From NCBI RefSeq assembly GCF_954871325.1, contig NC_088775.1:55777561-55841560 (forward strand): 64,000 bases of DNA, given 5' to 3'. Source of the DNA: Gordionus sp. m RMFG-2023. Its lineage: Eukaryota; Nematomorpha; Gordioida; Chordodea; Parachordodidae. The notes under the pieces were generated by a model. That model searched no databases and had not been told where the DNA came from. It saw only the letters and a list, made by a program, of their open reading frames with translations. Below are positions 10,911-22,660 of this stretch, piece after piece (positions within the stretch are counted from its first letter, which is position 1; the number at the start of each line of letters is the position of its first letter). The translations under genes and the position numbers were made by a program.

Positions 10911-11890
10911 TTCCCGCAGTCATTCCATCCACATTTGTACCCTTTGAACATTATGCGCATTTGCTCATCATCGCATTTATCAGGAAGAATAAATGAGTTA
11001 TATTCTTTGGCAGGAAGTTTCTCAGTTGGGTTAATTTCTAGATTTTCGGAAGGTTGAGAAGGTAATTCGAGGATTTGGTTTAACTTATAAAAACTTTCAG
11101 GCTTGGCTAAAACAAAATTCTCTTTAACATTTTCATTGATTTGTAATGCAAGGATCTGTTCTGCTATTTTAGGAATCTTTTCTCTAACCCCACCTTTGCA
11201 AATCTTATAAATAGTGTCAGTGGATAGAGAGTTTTTCTTATCAAACAAATGACATATAAAATGGTTTGATCCCTTTGTTTCGCCATAAACAGAGTTGTTC
11301 GTATAAGGTATATTTCTGGTAAAATTCTTGTTGGTGGGTTCAGAATCAACTGGCGAACCCAATTGGGGTCCATTCGTGATAAAAAAGTTTTTGTCTCCCA
11401 ATTTACGAATGAGAATCAAGTTACTAGCCAGGGATTTGACGACCCCATTCATGGATTCGCTCAATGTGCTGGTTTTGCTGTAACTTGTGGAAATAATGAT
11501 ATTTAAAGGATCAGTCGTGATAGGAGTGGGTATCATTATTAAAGTGGGGCGATCTTCCTTTGAGTAGCTTGTTGTATTATGATCGATCAAACCAGCATGA
11601 CGTTTCTTGTCACCCCCAATAATATGTATGTCGATATTTTCTGGTTGGACAAATTCTTGATCGAGTTCCATCGGCTCCGGGTCAAAATTTTCACCCATAC
11701 ATTTTACCCTAAAGTCTGTAATCTGGTCATTCGTTAAAAGATTTTCTTGCAAATTGGAGAGAAACTCCATTTTTCTGGTACCAAAATTTGTGGATCCATT
11801 AATGTGGGCATTATTCAAAAGTTTTTTGTGGGAGTCTACGAAAGGAGGAGCAGGATAAGTCAAAGAGGGTTGATTTAGTATGGTGGGTGG
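10911..11890 (-). CDS. ARID2: ARID2 exon: long linker and start of first zinc finger
   Basis: The 980-base exon starts in phase 0 after the acceptor TTATTTAAG and encodes about 326 residues. It is mostly a low-similarity, Asn/Ser/Pro-rich linker, matching the long disordered region between the RFX domain and the zinc fingers in ARID2. It ends GYKCGWNDCGK, the two zinc-binding Cys of the first C2H2 finger, equivalent to FMCLWQSCKK in vertebrates. The donor AA/GTAGAT leaves two bases that the 3904-4036 exon completes. An open frame extends beyond the proposed start to 11932 through a run of 14 C. I place the start at 11890 because the phase then joins the preceding exon and the C/T run makes a good polypyrimidine tract. 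Confidence 0.85.
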
Positions 11891-11981
11891 CTTAAATAAA
11901 TAAATTATGTGGGGGGGGGGGGGGTTGGCCATGTAAATTAGTATTTAAAAAATGCTAAATTAGGGTTTAAATGACAAATAC

Positions 11982-12123
11982 CTTAATTTTGTTGGTTTTA
12001 AATCCAAATCTGAGTCGGGAGTTATTAAAGGTTAGCCTGGCTTGTAACAAGGGACAGTCTAAGCATGTAACGGCAGCAGGAATTGTGTCTAGTATTTTCA
12101 TAAATTTCTGAGAACTTTGTGAG
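11982..12123 (-). CDS. ARID2: ARID2 exon, 142 bp
   Basis: The acceptor TTTTTTTAAG at 12124 and donor AAG/GTATTTG at 11981 bound an exon that takes two bases in and ends in phase 0. It encodes SQSSQKFMKILDTIPAAV followed by TCLDCPLLQARLTF and NNSRLRFGF. No domain is recognised; it belongs to the linker after the RFX domain. The sequence has no AT-rich drift and fits both neighbours in phase, which is the main support. Confidence 0.75.
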
Positions 12124-12260
12124 CTTAAAAAAATATATAAGAGTAACTATTGTTTTCTGTGATAATTTTGGTAGTAAAGGAATGTTAAAAAATTTAAAAT
12201 GAATTCAACACCAAGGTTATGATGTTGTATAACAATTCAAGTAAAATAATTTTAAAAAAC

Positions 12261-12765
12261 CAGTTGAAATTTGAATCGTCGTAAAATGTTTCGAGCTCCA
12301 ATTTAACCAGCGGTTTCAAGGTATCTAGAATCAACCGTTTTTTCTTACCGAAAGAGCCCTTGGGTCTACCCTGAGGTCTTTTTAAAAGGTCTATATGACT
12401 GTGAGAACAAGGCACGTATATAGAATTTAAAAGTTTAGGCTTGTAAACCAGAGGGTAGGCACCATTATAAAATTCGTTATGCAGCAATTTAGTTTTCTTA
12501 TCTAGATGTGGGGATTTAGGTTTCCTATCTGTGTGTAGCAATTTAAGTTTATCTACGCTATGCAATTGGTCAAAATTGTTATTGTCAATTTTCAAATAGG
12601 GTGGTAGTGTTTGGGTAATAGAGCTATCCAAGCCCGCAGAGGGATATGTTATGGAAGGAGAAACGGTTTTTGTGACAGGGTTGGGTGAAAATTTTTTGGG
12701 AGTACCTTCTTCAATGTTTTTTTTCATCAAATGTGGTTGATATTCAGTGGGTAGCAATTGAGGGA
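12261..12765 (-). CDS. ARID2: ARID2 exon: linker with AT-hook-like motif
   Basis: The exon starts after the acceptor TTCACAAAG; two bases complete a Val, so the RFX end NPLPLHQ continues as VPQLLPTEYQPH. Vertebrate ARID2 has IPLPIQMYYQQQP at this point. Near the end is KRPQGRPKGSFGKKKR, a GRP core flanked by basic residues that resembles an AT-hook and could add minor-groove DNA contact. The donor TG/GTTTTT leaves two bases that join the exon at 12123. The rest is Ser/Pro/Lys-rich and probably disordered. Confidence 0.85.
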
Positions 12766-13010
12766 CTTTGTGAAAAGAGGAATATTAAAAATAAAAGTTC
12801 TCTTGTAAATTTATAAAATACATTTTTAATTATCGATAAGTTGTCTTACCTTATTATATTATGATTAGCTAATAACAAATTTCGAAAAATAAACTCAATT
12901 CATGTCAGATAGACCTCTTATAAGCAGCCAAACGTGTTGTATAAATTAATTTCAAGTTTGTCAATAAGATAAGTAAATTATAGAAATTATAATTTATTGT
13001 TAACGCTAAC
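12766..13010 (-). other. ARID2 intron, 245 bp
   Basis: GT-AG intron on the minus strand (donor GTTAGCG, acceptor TCACAAAG). AT-rich, with no mobile element visible. Confidence 0.7.
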
Positions 13011-13120
13011 CCTGATGTAATGGCAAAGGGTTGGATCTTTTTTTAATGCCCTCGCAGAGGACTTGTAATTGGCCATTCTCGCGAATCTTTCGGTCTAGCC
13101 TGGCTCTCGGGAAGGCGCGT
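13011..13120 (-). CDS. ARID2: ARID2 exon: second half of RFX winged-helix domain
   Basis: This short exon encodes RAFPRARLDRKIRENGQ, then LQVLCEGIKKRSNPLPLHQ. Vertebrate ARID2 has RTVFPNHTVKRVED, then HIHVVGVKRRAIPLPIQ. The FP after helix H3, the wing and the KR-NPLPL tail all correspond. The acceptor is a T-run ending in TAG; two bases come from the upstream exon (AA plus A gives Lys) and one G leaves at the donor GTTAGC. The RFX domain contacts DNA. Confidence 0.9.
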
Positions 13121-13287
13121 CTAAAAAAATATTGGGAGACAATTTATTTCAAGTTGTAATATATGAGTTTTAATCGTTTTAAGCGATAAATCAAGAATTA
13201 AATTCAAATTGGAATTAAAAATGATGTTTTTAAAGGTCTGTTAACGATGTCAGAAATAATGAACGTAACTAATGCTTTCGTCATTAC

Positions 13288-13428
13288 TTTATACAATTAC
13301 ATAGAGAAGTATATTTGAGAGGTCTGAATTCTTCCTTGAAATATCTTCTTCCGTATGTGTAATAACAGTTGAGCATTTCGGCTCGTGGAGTAATTTGGTC
13401 GATACTTTCCTCATAATAAGCTCGAAAC
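13288..13428 (-). CDS. ARID2: ARID2 exon: first half of RFX winged-helix domain
   Basis: After the acceptor CTTCTCATAG the exon encodes FRAYYEESIDQITPRAEML, then NCYYTYGRRYFKEEF and SLCNCIK. Aligned with vertebrate ARID2 ([20 protein letters not shown]), the RAEM motif and the spacing of aromatics agree. The donor used is AA/GTAATG at 13287. A nearer GTAATT at 13298 would put the next exon in a frame with a stop, so it was set aside. Upstream the exon joins the W of FAERW at 38071 across 24.6 kb. Confidence 0.9.
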
Positions 13429-14235
13429 CTATGAGAAGATATAAAAAAAATTAATTGTGATTCATTATTTAAAATAATGAAGATCAAAAATGGTTCCGTC
13501 GGTTTTTCAAAAATAATTTATATGTACTTATATATGGCTCGAATCAAAAATTTTTTTTATGGAATATCCGAAAAAATCGAGAAAAACAAAACACATTTAT
13601 CAAATATAAAACAAAAACGTATATATATAACATAATAACTAAAGCATAAACCAAAAACAAGCAATGTTAAATTAAAAGATAATTCTTTAATGTGACTTAT
13701 ATTATAGAAGTAAATATAATAGTGTATAAAAATGAGATCTAAGTTTAATATTAAATTCTTCACAAATATAACTTAATAATGAAATTTAAATATATATTTA
13801 TAATTATTGCAATCTTTTCCTTAGAATGACAGATTTCTAAAAATCCAAAATGTAAATAGTCTCTTACAATTATAATTTCGAAGAAATACTTTATTTTATG
13901 TGAGCATTTAAATTCGCACTTTCTGCATTAGTATTTTTTTATTCTCTAACTATCATAAAACGTGAGATTGTTTGTTAATGGTATTTTCTAAATTGTATAT
14001 TAAATCTGAATTTAAATAAACCAAAAAGGGCAATTATATTATATTTTTTTTAAAAAATAAACAAATAATTGAAAAATAATATGTCATCCTTAAGTGATAG
14101 TCAGGAATATTTAAATAATTTTAAATTGTAGTGTATAATATCAAAATTAATAATCGGTTTCAAGCCCTTTAAATTTTTGATTAAAGGCTTTTTTGGCGAA
14201 TGAGCTATATGTCTCACTAAAAAAAAAATTTCTTT

Positions 14236-15304
14236 TTAGCTTTCACCCTTTCTAGTGGTAAGCGCCTTCAATATATCTCTCCACTTTATGTTATTCATGC
14301 TATCTCTTTTATCTAATTTATATTTTTTCATATTGGCTCTAACTTTAAAGCCCCATTGAAGTTTTGGCCTTCCCCTTTTACGTTTACTTATCACTTCCAA
14401 ACTCTCAACCTTATTTCCTATATAGTTCATAGGCCTTCTCATTGTGTGCCCATACCACCTAGGTCTGTTCACAATTATCTTAGCCTTAATAGGCACTATC
14501 TTTAAACTTCCTAGTATTCTTGTACTTCGCATTAAATTTTTTCTTGATACCACAGCAATCATCCTCAGCAATCTCATCTCCATAGTTTGTAACTTCTCTT
14601 GTCTGATTCTTTGGTTGGCCATGTTTCCGAACTATATAGAATAGTTGGTTGTACTATGGAACTGTAAATTTTTCCCTTCAATTTGTGTGGGATTCTTTTG
14701 TCAAAGAGCACTCCAGATAAACATCTCCACTTTAACCACCCTTGATTAATTTAACTCTTTATCTCTTTCTCTATTGTACCGTTTGTTTGTATCGTGGAGC
14801 CCAAATATTTGCAGCTTTCAATTGCCAATATCTGCCATTCATTTATATTAATGCTCTCTGTTTCATCTCCTCCTATCACCATATACTCAGTCTTTTCTCT
14901 GTTTACTTTTAGTCCGTGCTTAGGATATTTATCCAACTCACTAATCTTTCTTCCATTTCATTCTTGGATTCGGCAAGTATCACAATAACATCGGCAAATA
15001 TCATATTCCACGGGACTGTTATTGTTATGAAGAGAAGTGGGCTGAGAGCCTACCCTTGATGGACTCCCTCGGCTTTCGTGAAGCCTACTGAAGTACCATG
15101 GACCATTGTCGTATGGCGCATATATATATCCTGTATTATTCTTATATATTTTTCGGGAAACTTTTTGTAGCGTGGCGCCGACCATACAAGTTTTCTTGAG
15201 ATTCTATCGAAGGCATTTTCTAGATCGAGCACTCATTATTTGTCTAATTGCGTGGATTGCATCAGTTGTTGATCTTCCAGGCATAAAGCCAAACTGAGTC
15301 TCTC
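14236..15304 (-). pseudogene. LINE B reverse transcriptase, C-terminal part and tail
   Basis: From 15304 the minus strand reads TQFGFMPGRSTTDAIHAIRQ, then LDLENAFDRISRKLVW, YIRIIQDIYM, then IFADVIVILAESKNEMEERL, VNREKTEYMV, CKYLGSTIQTNG, and the tail RPRWYGHTMRRP, RKRGRPKLQW. These correspond to RT motifs 2a to 7 and the common RTE tail. The usual YADD is FADV, so the catalytic Asp pair is lost. Frameshifts occur around 14950-15080. The LINE ends near 14223 in an A/T run. Confidence 0.85.
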
Positions 15305-15553
15305 TTAGAGGTCATTGGGGGGTTTTTAGACCAAAAGCCTGCCCACCCAATGTTTTCAAAAAAATTTTACCCGCCCACCCAAAGTTTTCAAATAAATATA
15401 TGCCCGCCCGCCCCGCCCATTTGTCTAAAATTCCTTACCCGCCTGCCTATTAATCTAAAATTTTTTACCCGCCCGCCTATTATTTATAAAAAAATTTAAC
15501 CCAAGCCCGCTTATAAAATTTAATTATGGTCATTCTTTCAATTTTTTAAACAT

Positions 15554-17798
15554 TTAACCCATTAATGGTCAAGATTTTTCGTGGATAAATATGCTCAATT
15601 TTTTCAAATTATATTGATTAATGCTCAAATATGATATTCTAAAAAAATCAGCCGAAAAAAATAATCCTAAATAGAAAATCTAGCCTGATGCATATCTGCA
15701 CCGTTGACCATTAAGAGGTTAAAAAAGATAAAAATTATGTATAATACTATAAGATCAAAAAACAATAGAAATCTTTATTCTTTTTTTTGTAATTTATAAT
15801 AAAAACGAGAAAATGTTTATATATTATGAAAATCCTTGAAACATTTAGTATGAAGTGTGATTTGACATGTTTGGCACATATATTTTGAGTGCGTATGGCA
15901 ATATTTGCATCTATGTCTTTTCCATCTATAGATTCTGGATAAATAATATCCAGATGAATCAGTAGGGTTTCGCTCTGTTATGCAAACTGGCTTGAGTGAC
16001 CTGTACTTAAATTTTTTCAATTTTTACAAGCAATCTCTTTCATGAATTTCCAAATTTCCCAAAGTTACATCGATAAAATTCCTCCGCCCTTTTTTCCCTC
16101 TTTTTATTTTAAAGTAGATATGGGATTATCACACAGATCAACTCCACCTATGTGTTTGTTATAAGCAGTGATCATATTTGGTCGAGGAATTTTTATTTTA
16201 GAAGATATTTTCTTGGAATAACTCGTCACCACCGTATTATAATTCTAACGAACTATAAATATTTCGTTTAATTTTTCATAATCATAATATCCTCTTTCTT
16301 TTTTTTCTACAGCATTTATAGATTTAACTGGGGAATGCTCCATTCTATTATCCCTCACAGTTCCAGTTGTAAAATATCCCATAAAAGTTTAATTGAGGTA
16401 TAGAAATTATCAAAATATATTTTATGATAATTTGGTTTTGTAAGGCCTAACTCTTAATATCTGGGATGGTTATACATTATTAGACCTATTCATTGGTTTT
16501 GCATAAATATTACTTTGATCTACAATTAGTGAATATAAGTCTTCGCCGAAAATTAAAAAATATATCTGATGTATTTTTACCATGCAAATTGTCTTCAAGT
16601 TTTTTTATATCTTCATTTTCCCCATTGAAAGAAATTGTAGAATATAACGTTTCTTCATTTTAAATGGCGAGAAATTACAGAATAGCTTCTTGTAGCAGAT
16701 GGTTCTGGAATGAATGTCGTCATCAATTGAATTATGAATCTCCAATTCACCAGGAGTATCAAGGTAAAACTCCGTCATTTGTTAAGTCATTTTAAAAACG
16801 ATTTTTAAAAATTTTAATTAAAAATTAAATATTTATTTTATAGAATCTTGATTTTTTAATGTCATCTATTATTTTGATAATTTTGATTGAATTGACAAAA
16901 CAGGTGCATAAGAAAAAAAAATGTTCAGCAAGGAAGAGGGTACAAATAATTTAAATTTTTTATGAATAATTTTGATTTTCGAATATTTATGAACCGTATA
17001 TTTGCGAATTTCATATAATTAGGTCGAGATAAAAAATTATAAAAGAAACATATTATTCGATTCAGGGGGTTCAAAAATATTCTCAAGACCTTTTTTTGGG
17101 TATAAAATTTTTCTTCAAAACTTTCAGGGGGCTCGAGCCAACTCCCCCCCCCCCCAATCCTTAGTAATGGTAATAGTTTTAAGTATAATATAAAAATTTA
17201 TAATTCATAATGTTAAATTTGATTTGTTTAAATTTTTTAAAATAATTTATACTGCTAGATGGTGTGCATATATGCACCAGTCAACTTTCAGGGGGCTCGA
17301 GCCAACCCCCCCCCCCCCCCCATCCTTAGTAATGGTAATAGTTCTAAGTATAATATAAAAAATTATAATTCATTATGTTAAATTTGATTTGTTTGAATTT
17401 TTTAAATTTATACTGCTAGATGGTTAACGGTGCATATATGCACCAGTCAACTTTATATGGTTATCAATTAAAATTTTAATTATTTAAAATTTCAAAAATG
17501 ATTGATAAATATTGATATATTTATAAAAAAAATATACACTAGTTTTCATCAAAATAATTTCATAATATGCTCGTGAGATCACTTAGAAGACTTTGCATTT
17601 TAGACCTCATAAATTCGCCCTATTTGAGGGCTTCTTAGGGATATAAAAAAAATTTTTTTCATTTTTCTTTTCCAGTGTTGAGGTACAATGTCTAAATTAT
17701 ATAAAAATCTGTTTTATTATTTTTTAAAATAAAAACTACTATGTTTAAAAATGATGTATAGGAGGTGGTGTATATATGCACCACCAGTATTGGGTTAA
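15554..17798 (-). mobile_element. piggyBac element 1 with TTAA ends and broken transposase
   Basis: TTAA flanks both ends (15554-15557 and 17795-17798), with inverted ends CCCATTAATGGT and CCCAATACTGGT. A 2.2-kb length is normal for piggyBac. On the minus strand, from about 16400 to 15817, are degenerate transposase pieces: TTGTVRDNRMEHSP, PRPNMITAYNKHIGGVDLCD, and at the C-terminus the Cys-rich RING-like finger RCKYCHTHSKYMCQTCQ, LHTKCFKDFH. YNKxxGGVDxxD carries a catalytic Asp of the DDD triad. Several frameshifts and stops break it. A 165-bp tandem duplication lies in its 5' part (17118-17451). Confidence 0.85.
17118..17451. repeat. Tandem duplication, about 165 bp, two units
   Basis: The units start CAGGGGGCTCGAGCC, pass through a run of C and end with GCATATATGCACCAGTCAAC. 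The two are nearly identical, so the duplication is recent relative to the decay of the piggyBac around it. ATATATGCAC-type motifs also occur near 15690 and 17775 at the element's ends. Confidence 0.8.
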
Positions 17799-17824
17799 TA
17801 AAAATATTTCAGTATTACACCTCT

Positions 17825-20800
17825 GGGTCATTTTCCACATTAAATCAATCACTTTACAACCCGATCATCTCAGATTTTGTTAAAATTTGGTATTTAAGTT
17901 AATAAAGTATTCTAATTGACGAATCCAAAATATTAGAGTCTTAACTCTATTAGAACCGGAGATATAGGGCTTCAAAGTAGGTCAACTTGGTCATTTTTCG
18001 AAAAAAATGATTTTTTAAGATTGAGGTAACTTTAATTATTAGATGCACTATGTATATCTATTATGGCTCATTTTATAGCCCTAAGTAAACTCTTGAACGT
18101 ATTAAAATTAATTTTTAGTTTATATATTTTTTTTAAATTGCGGTTAAAAATTTGTAATTAATTTTTTAAAATGTTAGACTAAATTTTTTTCCCTAAATTT
18201 CAGATATTTTGTAAAGAGTACCAAGAACTATTCATACAAAAAATTTCAGAGTAGGGCCAAAAAAATTAACTAAAAAAATCTTAATTTTAAGAAATCCGCT
18301 AAATGGCGCAAGATATATTAAATATCAATTTTAACAATATAAGTCAATCTAAGAAATTTCTTTTATTCCATAATAAAATATTTATCGAATAATTAATAGT
18401 AAGAGTATAATATAAATATTTAAAATAAATTAAATTTCTTATGATAACCACCATTCATTATCATATAAACATGTAACATACCCTTTAATATCTTTAGTTG
18501 ATATTTCGCTTTATATTTTGTATTTTTCTAATTTAGCTTCAATAGCATAAATTAACAGGATAGTCTGCATGCATTTTTTGAGTCACAGATATTGAAGAGC
18601 TCTTGAAAATCGTTCCTATAAAAATTCTTGCTCATCTTGGTATTCTTTATGGAATGTAAAGGAAAAATAAATATTTTTTATATTTTCCTCAGCGATTTAA
18701 AGAATTTTAGGGAGATTTTATTTGATTATCATAAGGACGTTGTAAACTGGCCCGCGCAGCCAAGCGTTTAAAGGTTCCCCCTATTCCATCGCAAACATTT
18801 TTCCCATCGGCAGTAGGAAAAAAATGTCACTCTGCTGGGATGGCGAAATCCACTTGATGATAACACAAATTTATAAAATTTTTCCTATTTTTATATTGCG
18901 CCGCGGACCCATCGGAATAATAATAAATGTATTTTGGCTCAGATAAAAAGTAATTTTTTTAGAAAATTTATCATTTTTTTTGAAATAAATGAAATAAACA
19001 AGTGTTATGTACTAGCGACTCGGATATGGCCATATAAATTATATGATTTAATACATTATTTACTTTATAATATATACCAAATGGATGTAGACCTGAAAAG
19101 TGGCTCAGTGATAACTTTGGACATCATCTTGAAGTATAAAAGAGTAATTTTCAGAAAAATCGTAGATAACCAAATAATGATCTAGCTCTAAGTTGTTCTT
19201 AAGATTCTGATGGAATCTATTTTGCTGTTCAGTAATAAAAGAATGGCGAATCAAAATAAATATTTTTTCAAATAAGCAATTAAGAAATTCGTCAGCAGTT
19301 TGTGTTAGGGTCTCTAGACTGGTTCTATCTACAGTTATCCATTGCTTAAAGGTTATCCTGTATATATCTTGTGCAATTAATAAATTTTCATATTTAGTCC
19401 TTAATACTTGGTCCCTATGACATTCGCCAAAATAACAGGCTGGCAGTGGAGGATTGCAAATCATTTTTGGAAATATGTCTTTGTAAGTATTTATCTCAAA
19501 ATCCCTATTTTTTGTTAAAGTTGCTAAATTGCTACCTATTATTAGCAACTTAACACTCTGATGGATTAGGCAGACACAAACCGAGTGAGTGCCACTTGAA
19601 CCTGGCATTATGCAATTTTTAGGGCGCAATGAGGCCAATTTTGAAAATCCGATTTTAAGTTAGATAGTTTTAAAATTTATATAGATTTCTTTTAAATTAT
19701 AAAAAATTAACCGTTTTTGAACGTTAATCCTTTCATCATTTTCCATTATAGAAACGCAATCTTTTTTTACGGGCAATAATCTACTATATTCATCATTTAA
19801 ATAGAAACTTTTTACAACGTCAACTGTGTTTTGATCTATGGTTTTACCTGCCTTGGGATTAGGAGTTGAAAGAATCCCCTTTAGACTATGAATGTATTTA
19901 GATTTATGGATCATATAAAACGAAGCGTTAAATTGTTTTTTAATTTTGTGAATGCTCCAGTCGTTAATAATTGATATTTTTGTGCTTTAGACAATAATGG
20001 ATAATTATTTTTCATATGAATTATCCAATCGTCGCTATCATTTTTATTCACCTTTGGTTGAAGAATTTTGACAATAGCTTTTGAAATGCTGCTGAGCTTT
20101 TCCTTGGGATATCGTTTTTCTCTTAGTCTCTTTTTTTTTACTGGAGAATGCCCTATTTAATTTAAAGTAGAATTTAAGGATTCTAAAAAAAGAGTAGGTA
20201 GTTGCGCATTGTCGTCATTAATTGGAAAAATATTTCGAAAAATCGATAATTCAATTAATTTCAAAGAAATTAAAATTATTTTAAATATTTATATTATACG
20301 CTTACTATTAATTATTCGATAAATATTTTATTATGGAATAAAAAAATAGATTAACTTATATTGTTATAATTAATATTTTAAATTTCTTGCGCCATCTAGC
20401 GGATTTTTTAAAAATGAGATTTTTTCCTAATTAATTTTTTGGCCCCACTCTGAAATTTTTTATATGAACAGTTCTTGGTACTCTTTATAAAATACCTGAA
20501 ATTTGGAAAAAAAAATTAGTCTAATATTTTAAAAAATTAATTACAAATTTTTAACCGCAATTTAAAAAAAAATATATAAACTAAAAATTAATTTTATTTA
20601 CCATATGTTAAAGAGTTTACTTAGGGCTATAAAATGAGCCATAATAGATATACATAGTCTAATATAAAAGTTATCTAAATTTTAAAAAATCATTTTTTTC
20701 GAAAAATGACCAAGTTGATCCACTTTGAAGCCCTATATTTCCGGTTCTAATAGAGTTAAGACTCTAATATTTTGGATTAGTCAATTACAATAGTTTATTA

Positions 20801-20873
20801 ACTTAAATATCAAATTTTAAGAAAATCTGAGTTGGTCGGGTTGTAAAGTGATTGATTTGACATGGAATGACCC
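17825..20873. mobile_element. DNA element with 610-bp terminal inverted repeats, GGGTCATT ends, CTCT duplication
   Basis: The left end GGGTCATTTTCCACATTAAA and the right end, inverted GGGTCATTCCATGTCAAATC, begin long inverted repeats of about 610 bases (17825-18435 and 20262-20873). CTCT stands outside both (17821-17824 and 20874-20877). Inside, on the minus strand, a gene of at least 1 kb is partly open (19105-20160). A 4-bp duplication and these ends are shared with 4961-5786. I cannot assign a superfamily. Confidence 0.85.
19105..20160 (-). pseudogene. Transposase-like gene of the long-TIR element, family not assigned
   Basis: Two frames on the minus strand belong together: about 19914-19660 (KSFYLNDEYSRLLPVKKD) and 19638-19105. 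The second includes CVCLIHQSVKLLIIGS, PPLPACYFGECHRD, FKQWITVDRTSLETL, then HSFITEQQNRF and DYSEN-like DFSENYSFILQDDVQSYH. A CVCxxH...C...C arrangement followed by DFxENYxxxxQDxxQxxH recurs, as I remember it, in poorly characterised transposon proteins of Hydra and aphids; the Asp of DF may be catalytic. The upstream part (19915-20160) is degenerate. It lies between the 610-bp inverted repeats, which supports its being their transposase. At least one frameshift separates the two frames. Confidence 0.55.
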
Positions 20874-20984
20874 CTCTACAAAAAGTTTATAATTTAGGAA
20901 ATTAATTTATGCATAAAAAATATTAAATTTAAATTATGACAATTTATTTGATCAAATAAAATATTTATGAAAAAAAAATATATA

Positions 20985-21210
20985 TATAAAATTGATATTA
21001 TATGTAATTATAATGCAAAAATAATAATGAATCGACATTTTCTGAATTCAAACACGTTCTTCTTTAAAAACCTTCCAGCAATGCTAAATCCTCTTTCAGA
21101 AGAAGCACTAGTTGCAGGAATTGCCAATATTTTAATTGCTTATCTTGATAGCTTTGACAAATCTCTTTCTTGTCGTTTCCACCAAAGTAGGATATCCGTT
21201 TGAAGTAAAT
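20985..21210 (-). pseudogene. hAT transposase remnant, C-terminal dimerisation domain
   Basis: On the minus strand the frame reads LAIPATSASSERGFSIAGRF, the conserved hAT dimerisation core (PxTSxxSERxFSxAG). It is preceded by a broken stretch. It lies inside the 15305-22774 composite and may be all that remains of that element's own transposase. Nothing upstream of it is recognisable, since a Gypsy fossil begins at about 21330. Confidence 0.75.
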
Positions 21211-21329
21211 CCTCTTACTCAAGTGAGATCTGGATGTCCCGTATACAATATATGTTTTTGAAATGAGTACAGAATGATTAATTTGCCATTCCAAAATAAA
21301 ATACCGTGCTATTTTTGTAATCGTTTTCA

Positions 21330-22660
21330 TGCTATTAGGAATAGTAACAGAACAAAATACTATACAGTTTTATAAACCGGACCTCGAGATAATATTAGAA
21401 ACAGGTGTATCTAACCATGGATTTGGAGCTGTACTCATGCAAAAATATGATATAACGAATTTTCAATAGTTTACACCTCAAGAACTATACAAGACGCTGA
21501 AAAGAATTATTCTAAAATAGAGAAAGAAGCAAAAGCAATAATAAACGGCGCAGAAAATATTAATAACTTGATAGACGAAAATTTAAAATACGAACAGACC
21601 ACAAACCTTTAATAAAGACATATGGTAATAACAGAGATTTAATCTCATTAACAAACCAAAGATTAATACATTGGGTTTATAAATTATCTGCAAATGATTA
21701 TGATATAATGTACAAGAAGGCGCTAATAATATAATTGCAGATGCTTCTTCGAGTAACCCAATAGAGAAAAATGATGATAGATAACAAGCGAAATTAAAAC
21801 AGTGAAATATATAAGAAATCTTACTTATGACACATTAACCTTATCAAGAAAAGAACTTAGAGAGGAAACCGCAAAAGATCCAATTTTAAGAAGTGTAAAA
21901 ATATTAATAAATGGTACAAATATACAAAATCAAGCACCAGATTTACAAGCTTTTAGAATAAGAATAGATAAAATAGAAAATAATGAAGATATTTTATTTT
22001 GGAATGGATGATTAATCATTCCGCACACTCAAAAAAGAGTTTTACATATAATACGGGACATCCGGGTATTACATCAATGAAATCCAATACGAGACATTAT
22101 ATATGGTGGGTCGAAAAACTAGTAAAGAGAAGTGGATGTCATAAACAATGCAGAGATATACCTAAGTGTTGCCGTATACTAGGGGAATCCGCCATCAAAA
22201 CCCTGGAAAAGGAAAGAAGAAAAAGAAAAAATCGTAGGAAAACATGCCGACCAACTACGAACAAGGGAAGAACCATTAGAAACCGAATCAATAAAGCTAG
22301 GAGTAAAACAGTAGAAACAATAGAACCAAGTCAAGAAGGAATTCAACCCTGATATTCAACGAAGAACGAATGCCAACAAAAAGATTAATAAAAAGTACAA
22401 ATATACAAATCAAGCATCAGAATTACAAGCTTTTAGAACAAGAATAGATGAAATAGAAAATGATGGGGTATTTTATTTTGGAATGGCAGATTAATCATTC
22501 CGTACTCACTTAAAAAAAGAGTTATACATATATTGCATACAGGACATCAGGGTATTACATCAATGAAATCCATTACGAGACATTATATATGGTGGGAAAA
22601 AGTAGATAAAGATATCGAAAAACTAGTAAAGTGTTCTTCACTCAATAACGGATTGGTACA
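21330..22660 (+). mobile_element. Ty3/Gypsy pol fossil fragment (RNase H to integrase)
   Basis: A fossil, broken in many places. From about 21380 the plus strand resembles the RNase H start of a Ty3/Gypsy pol (KPDLEIILETGVSNHGFGA). It continues to the zinc-binding H2C2 start of integrase (21802-22180), with an Arg/Lys-rich stretch at 22140-22350. The integrase start is present a second time at about 22385-22640, so part of the fragment is duplicated. No LTRs are visible. It sits inside the 15305-22774 composite and looks old. Confidence 0.7.

Noticed and set aside
13290-13300. Donor GTAATTG at 13298 for the first RFX exon
   Set aside because: It would put the next exon in a frame with an early stop; the donor at 13287 keeps the RFX frame.
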